NCBI GenBank assembly: GCA_000310025.1 | Contig: FN648459.1 | Span: forward strand, 149,447-213,446 | Source: Ectocarpus siliculosus | Lineage: Eukaryota > Sar > Phaeophyceae > Ectocarpales > Ectocarpaceae | Direction of reading: 5' to 3' | DNA length: 64,000 nucleotides | In this document: piece by piece, positions 33,391 through 45,700 of the stretch | Numbering within the stretch: position 1 is the first letter of the stretch | Layout of the letters: every line of letters starts with the position of its first letter | Notes under the pieces: generated by a model | What the model was told of the DNA's origin: nothing | Databases searched by the model: none | Seen by the model: only the letters and a program-made list of their open reading frames with translations | Translations under genes and position numbers: made by a program

Positions 33391-34496
33391 TCTTTTTTTT
33401 TCTCATTGAGATCACTTCCGCATAGACAATCCTACGGCAGGTTGACGAGTTCTGGCATGCATCAATTGCTGTCCGGGCGTTTTTGGAACGGTCGCTTAAT
33501 CGTCGTTGGATGTGACGTATTGTTATAGAACGTTTGTGTCACGGCATGTGCGCGCACGACTTGATGCCCCTCGAGACCTTGGTACACCCAGATTGACCTT
33601 TGAATGACGGCCTTCGCGGGTTCGAACGTCGCGGTCATTTTCTTCTCGCCCCTTTTTTTTTTTCATCTTCTTTTTCCTCATGCATACAGCACGTAGTTCG
33701 CTGTCTCGTTTTTTTTTTTCTCGTCTTCTTTGTTTTTCAGTATTTTTCTTTGAGTCTTTCTCTCGCATGCATGTGGTTTTTGCTTTTATCCGTTCCCGTG
33801 AGTGCTGTTGAATGCACTTTCCGATTACGTATGCGGCCGCTTTGTATACCGTGGGACTTGTCAATACCATCAGTGGGGACTTGTCAATACCATCCGTTGA
33901 GACGATTGCTCACGTGAGTGAGCATATTATCGTGGGTTCCTTCAGCTATATGCCCCTCTGTGCGTGGCACCGATAAGGTTGTACCGGCAAGTAGTCCCAA
34001 GCCGGGGAAAACAGAAAAAACAAGGCACCTGCCTCATGTGCATACTCTTGACATGCCCTACTGCCGCGGGTCGATTGGTTAGGTCCGAAGCCGCAAGATT
34101 CCTCCACCCCGTGCAGTACAATGGCTGCTATCGTGGCACGTACAGCAACCGCGACAAGTCAGCGTGCGACCATACAACAGGCCCCGCGCTTTCTTTTTTC
34201 CGTTGAATTTTTTCTTCAGCGAGAGTACGTCTCGATTGGGATGAACCGCATCCCATGTTTGGGGAGGTACCTATCTGAGCGGCGTGGCGAGCGAGACTGC
34301 GGTGGCTTGCCGTCGCTTATCTTACTGCACCCTCCCCCCTCGTGCTAAATGCACGCAGCGGTAAGGTCACAAGAGTAGCGGGACGCGAATAGGAACACGG
34401 CCGACACGATGGATGTTGGACACGCGTACACACCTTTATATGGAGAGTCGCGTGCTGGTCGCTTCCCCAATGCTTGCGCCGTGTCCCGTCCCGCCC
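33391..34496 (-). other. remaining leader of the Ngaro-like element
   Basis: This stretch, between the A1 repeat and the hairpin array, contains pyrimidine-rich tracts on the plus strand (about 33640-33780) and a 24-base tandem duplication (core GGGACTTGTCAATACCATC) at about 33857-33905. No coding frame of note. Promoter signals of the element may lie here or in A1 but none was identified. Confidence 0.5.
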
Positions 34497-34767
34497 TTTT
34501 CTAAACTGCCGCCGCTACTGCGTAAGGCGGCTGCTGCTGTCCTTCCGTTGCCTCACGCGCTCTGTAGCTGTCACACGTTACCCGACTTCGCTACAGCCCC
34601 TGCGTGGACTCGATCACGGAATGACACCCCCAACTATAGAGTAATAATTCCAAACGCCGTGACCCTGGGTTTCCGGTAGAAAATGAAGCCAAATTCTAAT
34701 TCGACTGTTACAAAATAAACACCAGTTTATTCTATCTGCTTCGACGAACAAACCTTCCTTTTATTTT
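34497..34767 (-). repeat. split direct repeat A1 (5' end of retroelement)
   Basis: Identical to A2 (26628-26898). It begins on the minus strand with AAAATAAAAGGAAGG and marks the 5' boundary. Known for the family: the left repeat usually carries the promoter. No TATA box was verified. Confidence 0.95.
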
Positions 34768-35982
34768 TCCTTCAATGCGTCCCGCTCCCGACGTTAACGA
34801 TCAGGTTTAATTCTAGTACAAAAAAAACGTGTCCCGCTAGCGACGGCGGGGTTCCGACCCTAAAACACCGCATTGTGTTATCTACGCGAGGCATTAAAAA
34901 AAGTGGAAATAAGCGTTTGCTTCGGAACCTCTGTCTCTCTCGATGCTCTATGTTCCCTTGGGCAAGAAAGCTTATAGCGCTGAAACTCGTCCTACAGCTT
35001 GTGCTGAAGAAGCTTGCCTCCGCAAGACGACTTGTTGGCTTGCTTCTGGTTGCTTTTTCCGTTGACGAGCATATATTCATGCCGGCGAGGGATATTTGTT
35101 GTGCGTCACGCCCACAGCCGCCACCAACAGCAGTAGTACGTGCACAACAGCAGTTTTTTCACACCTTGCTCCGCGTACGTAGACTACTACTGTAACATCA
35201 ATATTTACATGGTCGAGGCAGCAGCAACAGTAGCCAAGCAGCAGCGGTAGCTAAACCGGCGCAGGAAGCAAACAGGATATCTTTGTAGTCGTGCGATTCG
35301 TTGTTTAACATAGGCCGCCTCTGTAGAGTCAAAATCTCGATTCACCGCATGAGAGGGTAACGTTCCAATATAAATCTAACATCGGTGTACTCGAATTGCC
35401 CGCCCGCGTTGACGCGAAGGAGGTTAAGCTGTTAAAGAGGAAGAAGGGGGAGGCGAAAAGCGCAGCGGTTGCGCCCCGGAAGGTGAGTCTTTGGAGCTAG
35501 TACGCTCTGTCGGGTCATGCCGCCATATCATTTGCCCTAACCCTAGCTGAACGCCACGAGTCCAACCTACATTTTGGGAACGTACTGTGAACGGGAAAAC
35601 GCGCACAACACTCCTACTGAACATCATTAGCGTACCGCCAAGGGGGCTGGCTATACTTGCGTGAGTCAGCCAGTTGCCGCACCCTACCTACCTTACCTGA
35701 GAAAGGTGGTGCCACAAATCAAGCTGTAGGCCGCTGGTCGCCGTCGCCCTCTGTTCGTCTTGCGCAACGTATGTTCAAGGAGGGAGGCGCCCCCCTGTGT
35801 GCCCCCCTCCTAAACCCCGGGAGTTGCCGAATGTAGGGAAACCCACGGTCGACCATCGTGCATGTACACTCGCCTTAACTTCGCTGTTTTTGTTTTTTTC
35901 TAACGGCGCCGACGCTTCCAAACGATACTTCTACGTGATGTTGTTCCTTGATACTCGTCGTGGCCTCGGTATTACGCCCGCA
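34768..35982. other. no supported gene; flank of the retroelement
   Basis: Plus-strand frame 34875-35195 has leucine-rich composition without recognisable motif. CAG-type repeats lie near 35115-35250. No strong feature was seen. Confidence 0.4.
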
Positions 35983-37764
35983 CAACGAAGGAGGCGCCTG
36001 CCCCAACTGCGGCCCTTCACAAGAACGACAAGAACGAAAAGGTAATGGTTGTGAGTTGTTGGTTTCGCCTTGGTCCTTCCTTAACGCTTCGATGGGCGCG
36101 TCCGAATGATGCTGCCGGCTGAGAAATAAATGACCGAAGCACAAACCTAAGTACAAGAAAATGCCAATATGTTCCCTATCTGTATCCTCGACATTGACTC
36201 GCCCGTCGTTACTCGTCTTCCGTCTGGCAGGCGCCTCCCGGCACGAAGAAGCCAGCCGCAACACTCGACCCACCTGCGGCGAAGAGCAAGAAAAGCTTGA
36301 ACAAGGTATTGGGGGAGATGTGTCGTATTCGCCATGACATTGATCTCTCTTCTGTGCTTCCGTTCTCGCGTTCGAATCATGCCCTAGATCAAGAACTGAA
36401 CAGCCGCAGCACGTACTCAACTCGAAGATACATTGTTCATGCCGTTCTCTTCAGGATGATTTACCTTGCCGCTCGTTGTTTCTCGTCTTCGTCCTGCAGG
36501 CAGGCCCCGGCAACAAGCAGCCAGCCGGGAGGGCTGACCCCGCCGCGTCGACCTGGACCCATGCGAGAACGATCAGGTAACCCCCCGAGATTGTCGTGTT
36601 AGAGTCGTTGCTCCGGTTAAAGAGAGTGGCGTGACCAAGGTCCTCCATCCTCATATATCGGAACCCCTGGCATGTCGGTTGTAAGAGAGTTCCGTCAGAT
36701 GTCGTGGCAATCTGTGGTAGGGTAAATCTCTTACACAGTGGAGATCGGGAAAAACGACACACACAGTATTCTTGACTACAGCCCAGCAATCCATACACGA
36801 CGTACTACATCTATGGACGGACTTGTGGTGGACCGTGTAGCGTGGGGTCAGCCGCTTGCCCGATATGGCATGCCCAGAGCAACTAAGGTGTAGGGGTCGC
36901 CACGGTGACGCCTTCATCTTTGATGTTCTGTTTATGTTATGGGGTGTCAACCTGGATGAAAATTGCCTCGCAGCCAAGCTGACACGGCGATTGATGCTAG
37001 GAGGCGAGGTACATTCATGTGGTCCATGCTTTTGGTACGCATGCCAAGCTATACAACACGATAGTACAAGGACACGACCACCTCTCCGACCAGGAGCTAT
37101 CTAACGGTTCTATTGCCCACCACGAAACGTGTACTTCAGCCTGCCGCAAACCATACGTAGCCTGCGACTTCTACTGATGCAATGCGATAGTGTTGAAAGC
37201 ACACGCATTGCCTGAATTTATGAATGCTCCCCACGTCTGCCTGCAGATTATTTTGGTGTGGTATATATTATACCCTTCCTGATACCATCGACACCGCTGG
37301 CCACCGAGAATGCGACGGCACACGTGACATGCACATACACGTGTCCGTTTCTGAGTGCTTTCATATCCTTTCATCCTCCTCGCACTTACCACCATTTCCA
37401 ATGAAATTCCACAACTTTTTTTGGGCACCTCCGTCTATGTTACAGTCTCTTCCTGAGTGCGCCTACTTTATCGGGTCGAGTCCGCGACAACCAATTTCGA
37501 CCATCCATGTCGGAGCCTCCTCGTCAGGAGTACCATCTTCTTACGAAGCCACGACTGCCATTGGCTGAATAACGCAATCCGCCTTGAACCCGCGCCCGAA
37601 TTGCGTCAACACGCGTATCGTCCACGCCTTCAGACACGCACAAGTTCACATCCCTAACCCTGAGATTTTTCTTTCGGCAGGCTAGTAAGGATCCTGTGTC
37701 GGCGAGCCCGTCGAACAAGTCTGGACGCGAGGAAAAGAAGACGCGTGATGACACGACTCCCGCG
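35983..37764 (+). CDS. candidate 5' exons with Ala/Pro/Lys-rich repeats
   Basis: Four short segments have good splice borders: one ending at 36041 (GAAAAG|GTAATG), 36231-36305, 36500-36576 and 37681-37764. In phase 0 the first three encode similar Ala-Pro-x-x-Lys sequence (APAPTAALHKNDKNEK, APPGTKKPAATLDPPAAK, AGPGNKQPAGRADPAA). The fourth gives ASKDPVSASPSNKSGREEKK. This looks like a duplicated basic, unstructured tail spread over separate exons. 36231-36305 and 37681-37764 are multiples of three. The 77-base third exon leaves phase 2, which does not fit the next in phase 0, so a donor choice or a missing exon is unresolved. They probably belong to the gene whose 3' exons end at 39484. Confidence 0.45.
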
Positions 37765-38273
37765 GTGAGATTATCCCATCTGATGTTTCTCACCGCACTC
37801 ATGAGCCTTTTCGGTGGCCCCGCCGACATGAATATCAGGGGACGAGACGGTGTGTGACGAAACACCTTTGGTGACAATACGCTTATTATATAACGCTGTT
37901 GTCCATTGGAGAGATTGTGGGGTGAACATGTTCGGCACTTTTGCCGGCTAACGGTCTTCCAAAGATGGAGTCGGCGTATTCCGTGCACTTCATTGTGTGG
38001 AATGGAGCTAAATGGCAGTCTCAGCGTGAGGTTTTCCCTAGGCAACAGAGCGAATAGCACGTAGAGGATACTGCCACGAAAACACCCAACCCACAAGCGT
38101 TCGTTTCATGCACCTCTTACCTCTCACGTGACTTGGTCCTTGAGAAGCGCAATATGTCCGTACGACAAGGGCGTCGTCCGATGTTTCTTCCCAACGATTT
38201 TCCACCCCGCATCTATGTTCGGCTCCCGCCTGACCGGTGGTAACAAACGGAATCTACTTTCGCACCGACACAG

Positions 38274-39484
38274 GAAGACCTGCGAGACGTTGCACAGATA
38301 TCAGACACTACCTCCATATCCGTGGACACCGTATTGGCTACGTCCTAACCGATCCTTGCCGCAATGTTACCCGCCCAGGTTTGCAGGCCAACCGCCTCAC
38401 GGCTTCGGAAAACTCTTTCCTGAAGAAACTCCTCGCCAAACAGGACGGGGTCGAGGAAGATGATGACGAGTCCGTTGACGACCTCCAGGACGCGCGCTCC
38501 GAGCCACATGGTAAGAACGTTGTCCTCGTCGTCAAGGGCTCCATCGCTGACCTGATGCAAACGTTTTGGTATTCTCCTCTCACCGTAGGCGTAGACCGCA
38601 GATGAACGATCGAACCACGGGGCTGGCACATGCAAGATCGTCTCGGGGTGTTTATGGAGAGCGTATCCGTCGGGCACCCATCATCGATAATGCAAACCTG
38701 CCTTGTCCGTACCGATCTTCTCATGGTGACCTAATATTTCTGCATTTACTTCATGCTACCGCGGACGTCATCGTTGTCTTGCAGATGACCTCGAAAACGA
38801 CGACTCCCAAGGCGCCGGCGATGGCGAAGCTGACGAAGGTGAAGATCGCCCCCTTGACCACTTTCGGGCCTGCGTCGCTGCCGCGCTGCCCTGTAGAAAA
38901 ATCCTCTCTGAAGGTGATGCGGGAATGGCGCGCGGCACTGCATCGTCTACGCCTAACCCGCATCGAGGGCGTCAACGCCGCCATCACTACCATCCAAAAT
39001 GACTCTAAGGACAGGGACGGCAACGTCGTCAAGGCACTCGTGGGGAACCCCATGCCGACGGCCAAAAGGTACGTGGGAGGCTCATAAATTGATGGGCATT
39101 CATGGATTTGTGTACAAACCCCTGCACTTGGGGTAGTCTTGCGAAAACAACGACAGACGTCTCCACGTCCTCGCCCACGATTTCCCGTCCTCGTTCCTGT
39201 GCGCTTGGACTTGTACGGTTGGCTGGTTGATTAACCTCGACATGCTACCCGTGCTACCTTGTCCTGCTTCCTTACCATGTCGTGATCCTCGCAGGTGGCT
39301 CTTTCAGCTCGCGGCAGTGGATGTCTGCCACGACGGCACCTGCTGCCCCGAAACCAAGCTCCTCAAGGATGCCGTCAAGACGCACCCTATCGAGGCGGAC
39401 GACACGGAGACACCCGTCGCTAGCGCCAAGCCCACCAACGCTAAGCGGAAAGGTGGCAAGACCAAACGTAAACGCTCCAAGTGA
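38274..39484 (+). CDS. 3' exons of a gene of unknown function
   Basis: Proposed exons are 38274-38510, 38785-38838, 38897-39068 and 39295-39484 (TGA). The first has mixed sequence (YLHIRGHRIGYVLTDPCRN) and an acidic end (EEDDDESVDDLQD). The second continues acidic (DDLENDDSQGAGDGEADE). The third is helical (LKVMREWRAALHRLRLTRIE). The last has a cysteine group (CHDGTCC) and a basic, nuclear-signal-like C terminus (KRKGGKTKRKRSK). Phases run 1, 1, 2. Treating 38785-39068 as one exon forces a stop or a phase clash. A 58-base intron (38839-38896; GAAG|GTGAAG to CCTGTAG|AAAA) resolves it. That intron is inference. No family recognised. A nuclear protein is plausible from the acidic and basic tracts. 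Confidence 0.6.
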
Positions 39485-39708
39485 TTGCGCGTTGACAACG
39501 TTCAGTCTCGTACCCCCAGCCTATTCGTGCATTTCAGCGGGGGGGTTGTCGGAGACCTAGGGGGGGTAGCAGCCCTGGACCAGTTCTAGCGGGCGGTGTT
39601 ATCGGGTTGAATCCTGGCGACAGCGAGTTTTTAGGGCGAAAAGCAAGTTTTTCTCTCGCGTTCAGTCCTTGGCGTGAAACCCCATGCACGGCTCGAAACA
39701 CTATTTTG

Positions 39709-40095
39709 CCAGCTTCCATGGAAGTAACCTCCACTTCCATGACTTGGGTAGAATGAGCCCAAGCGCCCCCCTCACTTCCACGGATGGCGTTTCACCCTAC
39801 ACTATTGTACAAATGACCTTCTTGACAGCTTCCATGGAAGTAACCTCCATGGCGCCCCCCTCACTTCCACGGATGGCGTTTCACCCTACACTATTGTACA
39901 AATGACCCTCTTGCCAGCTTCCATGGAAGTAACCTCCACTTCCACGGATGGCGTTTCACCCTACACTATTGTACAAATGACCCTCTTGACAGCTTCCATG
40001 GAAATAACCTCCACTTCCACGGATGGCGTTTCACCCTACACTATTGTACAAATGACCCTCTTGACAGCTTCCATGGAGGAGGTCAACCTCACTTT
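39709..40095. repeat. palindrome cluster 2 as a 75-base tandem repeat
   Basis: Four tandem units, marked by CGGATGGCGTTTCACCCTAC near 39781, 39870, 39945 and 40020, each carry one CTTCCATGGAAG-type palindrome and the phrase ACACTATTGTACAAATGACC. Periods are 89, 75 and 75. The first is longer through an inserted ATGGCGCCCCCCTC-like segment. Degenerate half-sites (ACTTCC, CACTTTC) continue to about 40260. Confidence 0.92.
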
Positions 40096-42057
40096 CACGA
40101 CTTCCGTACTATGAACTATAGCACTTCCTCCACTTCTATCAAGTGTGTCTCACGCTACTTTCGCCGACGAGTGATGTACCCCGTCAGCTCTCGTGGAACT
40201 CAACTTCACTTTCACAACTTCCGTATATTGAACCCAACCGCTTGCTGCGCGACTTCCACCAATGGGTTTTAGAGTGCCTCAATAGGGGGTCGGAACCGCG
40301 CGTGACCACACAGCAGATTGCAGCTATTGCAGCTGCAGAACCCAACCTCAGGAGACTACACAAGCTCAGCGGGCACAGCGACAAACACACAGCGGGCAGA
40401 CAGCGGGCAGAGGCGCAAACAGACTCACTTTTTGCGCAGACAAACGCGCGGAGAGAGGGAGTCCCTAAGCAGCCCATAGTTTCACAGGGCGAGAGCTGCT
40501 GGTGGTCGTCAGAGGGAGACCGATAGATCACGGGCAGAAATGTGCGTTGGTGTGTGAGTGACGTCATATCCATGCGTGCGACATTTGCGCCGACGAGTTA
40601 TTGGGGTCGACAGTAGCCCGTGCCTTCCCCCCCCGAAATCCACCAATCCTCCACCCCTACCTCGATCTTTGCCGATCACACCATTTTCTGCTACCCTACG
40701 AGAGGGCGTAATTCGTCATCTGCTACCGACGGTCTTCCAGTCGCTCGCCCTTCAACCGGCCTACCCTCATGCGAACGAAACCGCGGCCCAGTCTACTTCA
40801 CCCATCTCGGTGAAGCCGCGGGGATGCAGCGGACTGCCGGGGGTCCTCTTCTTCGTGTATCCTTCGTCCACGTCCCACTGGTAGGACATGATCACCTCCA
40901 CACCGATGAAGCTCTATTGCTGATCTACACACACACGGGGAAGAAAGGAGGACGAAGACGACGATGTACGAGGAAAACATGAAGGAGTGGAAGAGAGCAG
41001 GGGGTTTGAGCCACATGACCTTCCCCAGAACAAAACACGTAGGGCTAGGGAAGAACTGTCAAGATATTGTTCTCGAAATGATGATCGGAATGATGGTAGA
41101 GAAGACAAGGAGGCTTAAACCCTAAGGTGAAAGGTTTCCTAAACGCCCTCGAGATCAAGGTAATAGCCTTGATAGACGCGTGCAGTATATTCTGTTGCTA
41201 CCGTTTCTGTCTTTGATACGAAGGATAGTAGTTTAGCCTCCCCCCTACGGGGTCCCAGTAAATGTCCTTCTGAAGTGTTTTGTGTTTTTAAGACGCACCG
41301 AAACTGACGTCTTCTCATTGATCAGCCGGTGAGAGCGGTCGATGCTAATAATAACAACACATACATACTATACACACGCAGGGTCCCAAGTGAGATCATT
41401 TTATTCCACGGAATATACAAAAAGGCATGCGTTTATGGAAGATATAATGCGGAAGACTTCATCCACGGAAAACCTGCCCCTCGTTGTAGATGATTTTTTC
41501 ACGAACGAACGCTGTAACATAACGAAATGCTTACTCCAGGGAAGTGAACAAGGTCATGTAACGATCTTCCTTTCTTTGACTTAGGATTGGAAGTCCACTA
41601 TTACGATTATTACGATGCCGCCCGTGGGAGCCGTGGTTCATGTCGTTGTAAACGTCTGACACAATGGTCAGAGATTGATGGTAGAATATGAGAGTGAGGG
41701 AGACAGGCGCCTGGACCAGCTCTCGAACACAATTCCTACTGTTGGGGACCCCAAATGGTCGACCGCCTACCTTGGGGTTTCACCGATGACTATTATTCTG
41801 ACCGTTCGCTGACAGCCCTGTACGGGAGCGTGTCATACGGCGTGTGGTATCTGCCCTACATACAACTCCAAGCGTCTGCTAGTTAGGTGGATGCTGATAC
41901 CTTGTACCGTGCACACACAAAATTCATGTCGTAACTAGGGGACTACTAAAGTTGGCTGCAGCGCTTCCGTCGTGATAGATCTTCGCTACTGTACACACAC
42001 ACACATGGACACGTAGACATCACACATGGACACACACGTAGATATCCCTGACACACA
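40096..42057. other. no supported gene between palindrome clusters 2 and 3
   Basis: Open frames are short. A frame at 41342-41584 (plus) has mixed composition but no splice context. The stretch at 40300-40530 is rich in CAG and GCGGGCAGA-type direct repeats. A (CA)n-like tract lies near 41992-42040. Confidence 0.4.
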
Positions 42058-42753
42058 ATGCTTCCATGGATGGAGGAAGCTGGAAAACTCGTCATGAACA
42101 CGACATGTTCCGTGGAAACGGCACGAACAAAAGCTTCCATTTAAGTCCTTCAAAGGGTTGAGAGCGACTTCCATGGAAGCTCGGAGGGCAGGATATACTT
42201 CCTTCCATGGAAGGAAGCTGTATGTTATAGATTTCATGGAAGTCCCTAGCGTGTACTTCCATGGAAGCTTTGGTGTTGTGGACCACTTCCATGGAAGCTT
42301 ATTCTCGCAGCTTCCATGCAACTCTTCGTCGACAGATTCCATGGAAGCTGGAATGCTTCCATGGAAGCTGGGGTGAACGCATGTCCAGACCCTTCCATGG
42401 AAGTAGCTTCCATGGAAGTGTCGGTGCTTCCATGGAAGTTGATTTCGACCGCTGCCACCTACTTCCATGGAAGTTGCTTCCATGGAAGTTGTCGTGCTTC
42501 CATGGAAGTTGGCACAACTTCCATGGAAGTTGTAGCGACTCTGTCGAGCGACGAGCTTCCATGGAAGTCCGAAATCCTGCTTCCTTGGAAGCAAATCGTG
42601 GCTACTTCCATGGAAGCAGATTCACTTCCATGGAAGCTCGACGAGCTTCCATGGAAGCGTCATGGAAGCTGGCTGCCCGATCCAGACCAGCAGGTTCCAT
42701 GGAAGTAAAATTGACTTCCATGGAAGCTCAGTCCATTTGTACAATAGTGTAGG
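42058..42753. repeat. palindrome cluster 3: about 17 perfect CTTCCATGGAAG copies
   Basis: I counted about 17 perfect CTTCCATGGAAG and roughly seven near-perfect copies in under 700 bases. In places two palindromes are separated by only a few bases (42391-42419). A spacer, GTTGATTTCGACCGCTG, near 42437, is shared with cluster 1 (near 6307). The right edge, CATTTGTACAATAGTGTAGG at 42734-42753, is the reverse complement of the phrase in the 75-base units of cluster 2. Confidence 0.95.
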
Positions 42754-45700
42754 TTTCCCCCTTTGGGTCGTACAAAGCACTAGAAACCACCCATTTCGCG
42801 ACAGTGGTGCGCACACAACTCCGACTGTGTGTGTTACTGTGGGGCTCTGCCTTTTGATGCGTGCTGAATTTGTTGGTGACCTCAGAATGTTTCGTACTCG
42901 TAGTGCCAAAACAAGGCCAGGCGCCAGCGATCGAACTACCGCAAACCGTTCTCTGAACAAAACTGATGCTCTGTCGTCGTGTAGACTCATTACTAGTTAT
43001 TGTTCGCATCATACTACCATGGTTTGGGACGGATCCCTCATTTACCTTTGCGCGGGAAGAGTGTGCAGTTAGCGCTCCACCACTCGAGCCGTTGCCGAGC
43101 TTTTGGTGGGAGTGGAGTATTGGAGCCCTTGCCGTCCACGCTCATGTTCGCCGCCGCCAGAGCCTCTGTGATGAGGTCCCTGGGAAACCCCCTGTTTGCG
43201 CCACCATAATACGGCACTGTTTTTGTCAAACAAACTTAGCAAGGTTTTTCAGAAATGGGCGATAGACATTAATGACTAGCGGTCTGGGCCGATAGTCTAG
43301 GGGTGTCTGGTAGCAACAGCACACGTGGGTGCGCACTTCTGGCCGGAAACCTGCTAGTGCTCGTGATATAAATAGTTGTCGAAAATCTGTAGTACTGTAC
43401 GTAGGATTAAGTTACAACCTACAGCATACGTGTTTACTTAGAACTCACGACCGTTGGCCGGTCCTCATTTTGAAATGACCCAAGATGCCACCCACATCCT
43501 CCTTCAACCTCCGTTCCACTCAATGCCGAGCCCCGTCACACACCCCGTCTCGGCACCATCATATTATTTTGCGTTCCATGACGGCAGACATTCGTTCGTG
43601 TGATAAGCCAAAACCGAGGCATGTACCGACAAACGATACGTCTACGCTGGAACAATCAATAAGACATCCCAAAAGGGACATACGGAGCATTCATCACCAT
43701 AGTTTGGCGGGGTCCACGGTGCCGTCGCGGATGCCCACGTCGTCGAAAAGGCACGACATCCAGCGGCATGCGAGGTCGGAAGACTGGTACCCAAGCGGAC
43801 TCTCTGGGTCGCCATAGCGTTGTTCCTCGAATAGACGTTGCAGTTCCCTCGTAGCCTGTTGAGAGGAGAGGAAAGTCAAGTCCGAGGCGGCGCAGTGTGT
43901 CCATTAGTTGGAGGTAGTTCCCTCGATCGACTTGTAATAGCTTTGATCGGAACTAACCGCTCCGATATTAGTGGCCTGTTGTTACTTTCGATCGACAACT
44001 GATCGTAGGAGGACCGTGTAGTAGGCGATCAACGTGCGTGAGACGGACATCATCTGCCTGAGGCGCCCCACCAAGGAGGTTGTTATCCTTTCGACGACCT
44101 CGACGTCAGTTTAGCACACCACGACTTCGACCAACATAGGCCCTTCAAGTACATGTTTCGGAGGTGTCATGACTGATTCCAGGTCGATCTGTGATCAGTG
44201 CATCGGGTTATAAAGGCAGGCATGGGAAGAACTGAAAACATGAAGGAGGGGTGTAGTTTTGTAGGAGAACCGGGCTGTTTAATTTTTTGCCGCAACCTGT
44301 TTCCCCGGTTGTTGCTGCTGCTGCTGGTCCTGCTGGTGCAGTGCTCGGTCCCTAACCGAAGCTCAGACAGGTAGCAGCTGGTACGAACTGTAATGCAGTT
44401 GGTTGCTGCGCTGGCAACCACATGCTGCGTGGTAGCAAGCGTCTGTTGTAGTGATGCAGCCCAGCAGGATGCTGTTGTGTAATTGCTGTGCTATGCCATA
44501 CTGCTGTTCCTGCAGGTGTGCGCCGAGTGTGTAGTCTGCTTCTGTCTTGCAGTTTGGCGTTTTACATTTCCGGGGACGCGCATCCCGCAGCCCAGGGCAC
44601 AAAGAAGCGCAAGAAGCGAGATATGCATATATGTTGCCCCTCCCCCCCTCCCCCCCGCCGCCTTGATGAGTTTGGAAGTACTGTAGGGGGTACAACACGG
44701 GCTCCGCAACATTCATCAATGCGGTGTGAGCGCTCATGATCATGTTGTAACTGCTGGATACAGACAGATGTACAGGACACACATCGGAAGATGCACACAG
44801 ACGTGCGTGAGATACGAACAGGAGTACCAAATATTTACAAGGCCGTGTGTACAAACGACCAAGCCAGCAGGGAGCAAGGGGAGAGAGAGTGCATTAGGCA
44901 GTTGGGTGGAACCACCAGCAAATAAATAGTGACGCCGGAGATATTTTGGAGATTGGACTTGAATTGAGAATCCGCTGGTCGTACCCCTCTTGCGGTCGAC
45001 GTTGTGTTAGATATTGTTAAAGGTAGAATGACAGTAGTGACGGTCGTCAATGGACAGTCTTCCCCCACGGCGCCGCATGGGTTTGGCCGTCGACAGAAGC
45101 GCTATATTTGCGGAGGGCCCGCTTAGTATGTCACTGTCATTCGGCCCGCTTGGTATGTCACTGTCATTCGCTCATGTTTGGTTTTGTTTCGTGGCTGACG
45201 CCGGCAAGACCCACTCCCTCCCCCCATTGCGCATAGGCGTAAATTCCATGAGGTCGGCACGAGGATGGGGAGAGCGTGCACCCGTACAGTCGTAGTCGGG
45301 ACATGGACGAATGTGTTCGGCGCAAGAAGTGCTTAGATCTCCAAGGGCTATGTACATACAGCTGCATGAACCCGTGCTTCACGCAAAGGATCGAAGGAAC
45401 AAACTACTAGATATGCGGAGCATGTATGTGTAGACTAGCCAGATGAATCGTCGTGATCTACTAGTTTCACCTGGCGTCGGGGTCGAACAAAAGCACTGTA
45501 CTCACTCTAGGTCCGTTGTCACCGACACGGAGATATCAAGGCAAGCTAACATTAGGCTCACCCGTAGCCGGCCGTAGTGCAGTTCCTTACTGAACCATCC
45601 CGGACGACAGGCTCTAGTTTGACGAGCTTCCCAGGTCGACCGTCCATGACGACGAGTCTTTGGTGGGTAGGCACAGTCTTTGCCGTAGTCTGCAGCGTGG

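Larger units (their letters stand above)
26321..34767 (-). mobile_element. complete tyrosine-recombinase retrotransposon (Ngaro/PAT-like), 8.4 kb
   Basis: Read on the minus strand the order is A1 (34767-34497), a long leader, gag, RT-RNase H, tyrosine recombinase, B1 (27129-26891), A2 (26898-26628) and B2 (26559-26321). This A1-ORFs-B1-A2-B2 split-direct-repeat layout is diagnostic of Ngaro- and PAT-type members of the DIRS order, which integrate through a circular intermediate with a tyrosine recombinase, not an integrase. No methyltransferase domain was seen, which favours Ngaro over DIRS or PAT. A1 and A2 appear identical over 271 bases, and B1 and B2 differ at two positions over 239 bases. 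All three ORFs are open, so insertion was recent and the copy may be autonomous. No target-site duplication is expected or seen. Confidence 0.92.

Noticed and set aside
42092-42752. Similar SMEA/LPWK frames over cluster 3
   Set aside because: Same repeat by-product as in cluster 1.
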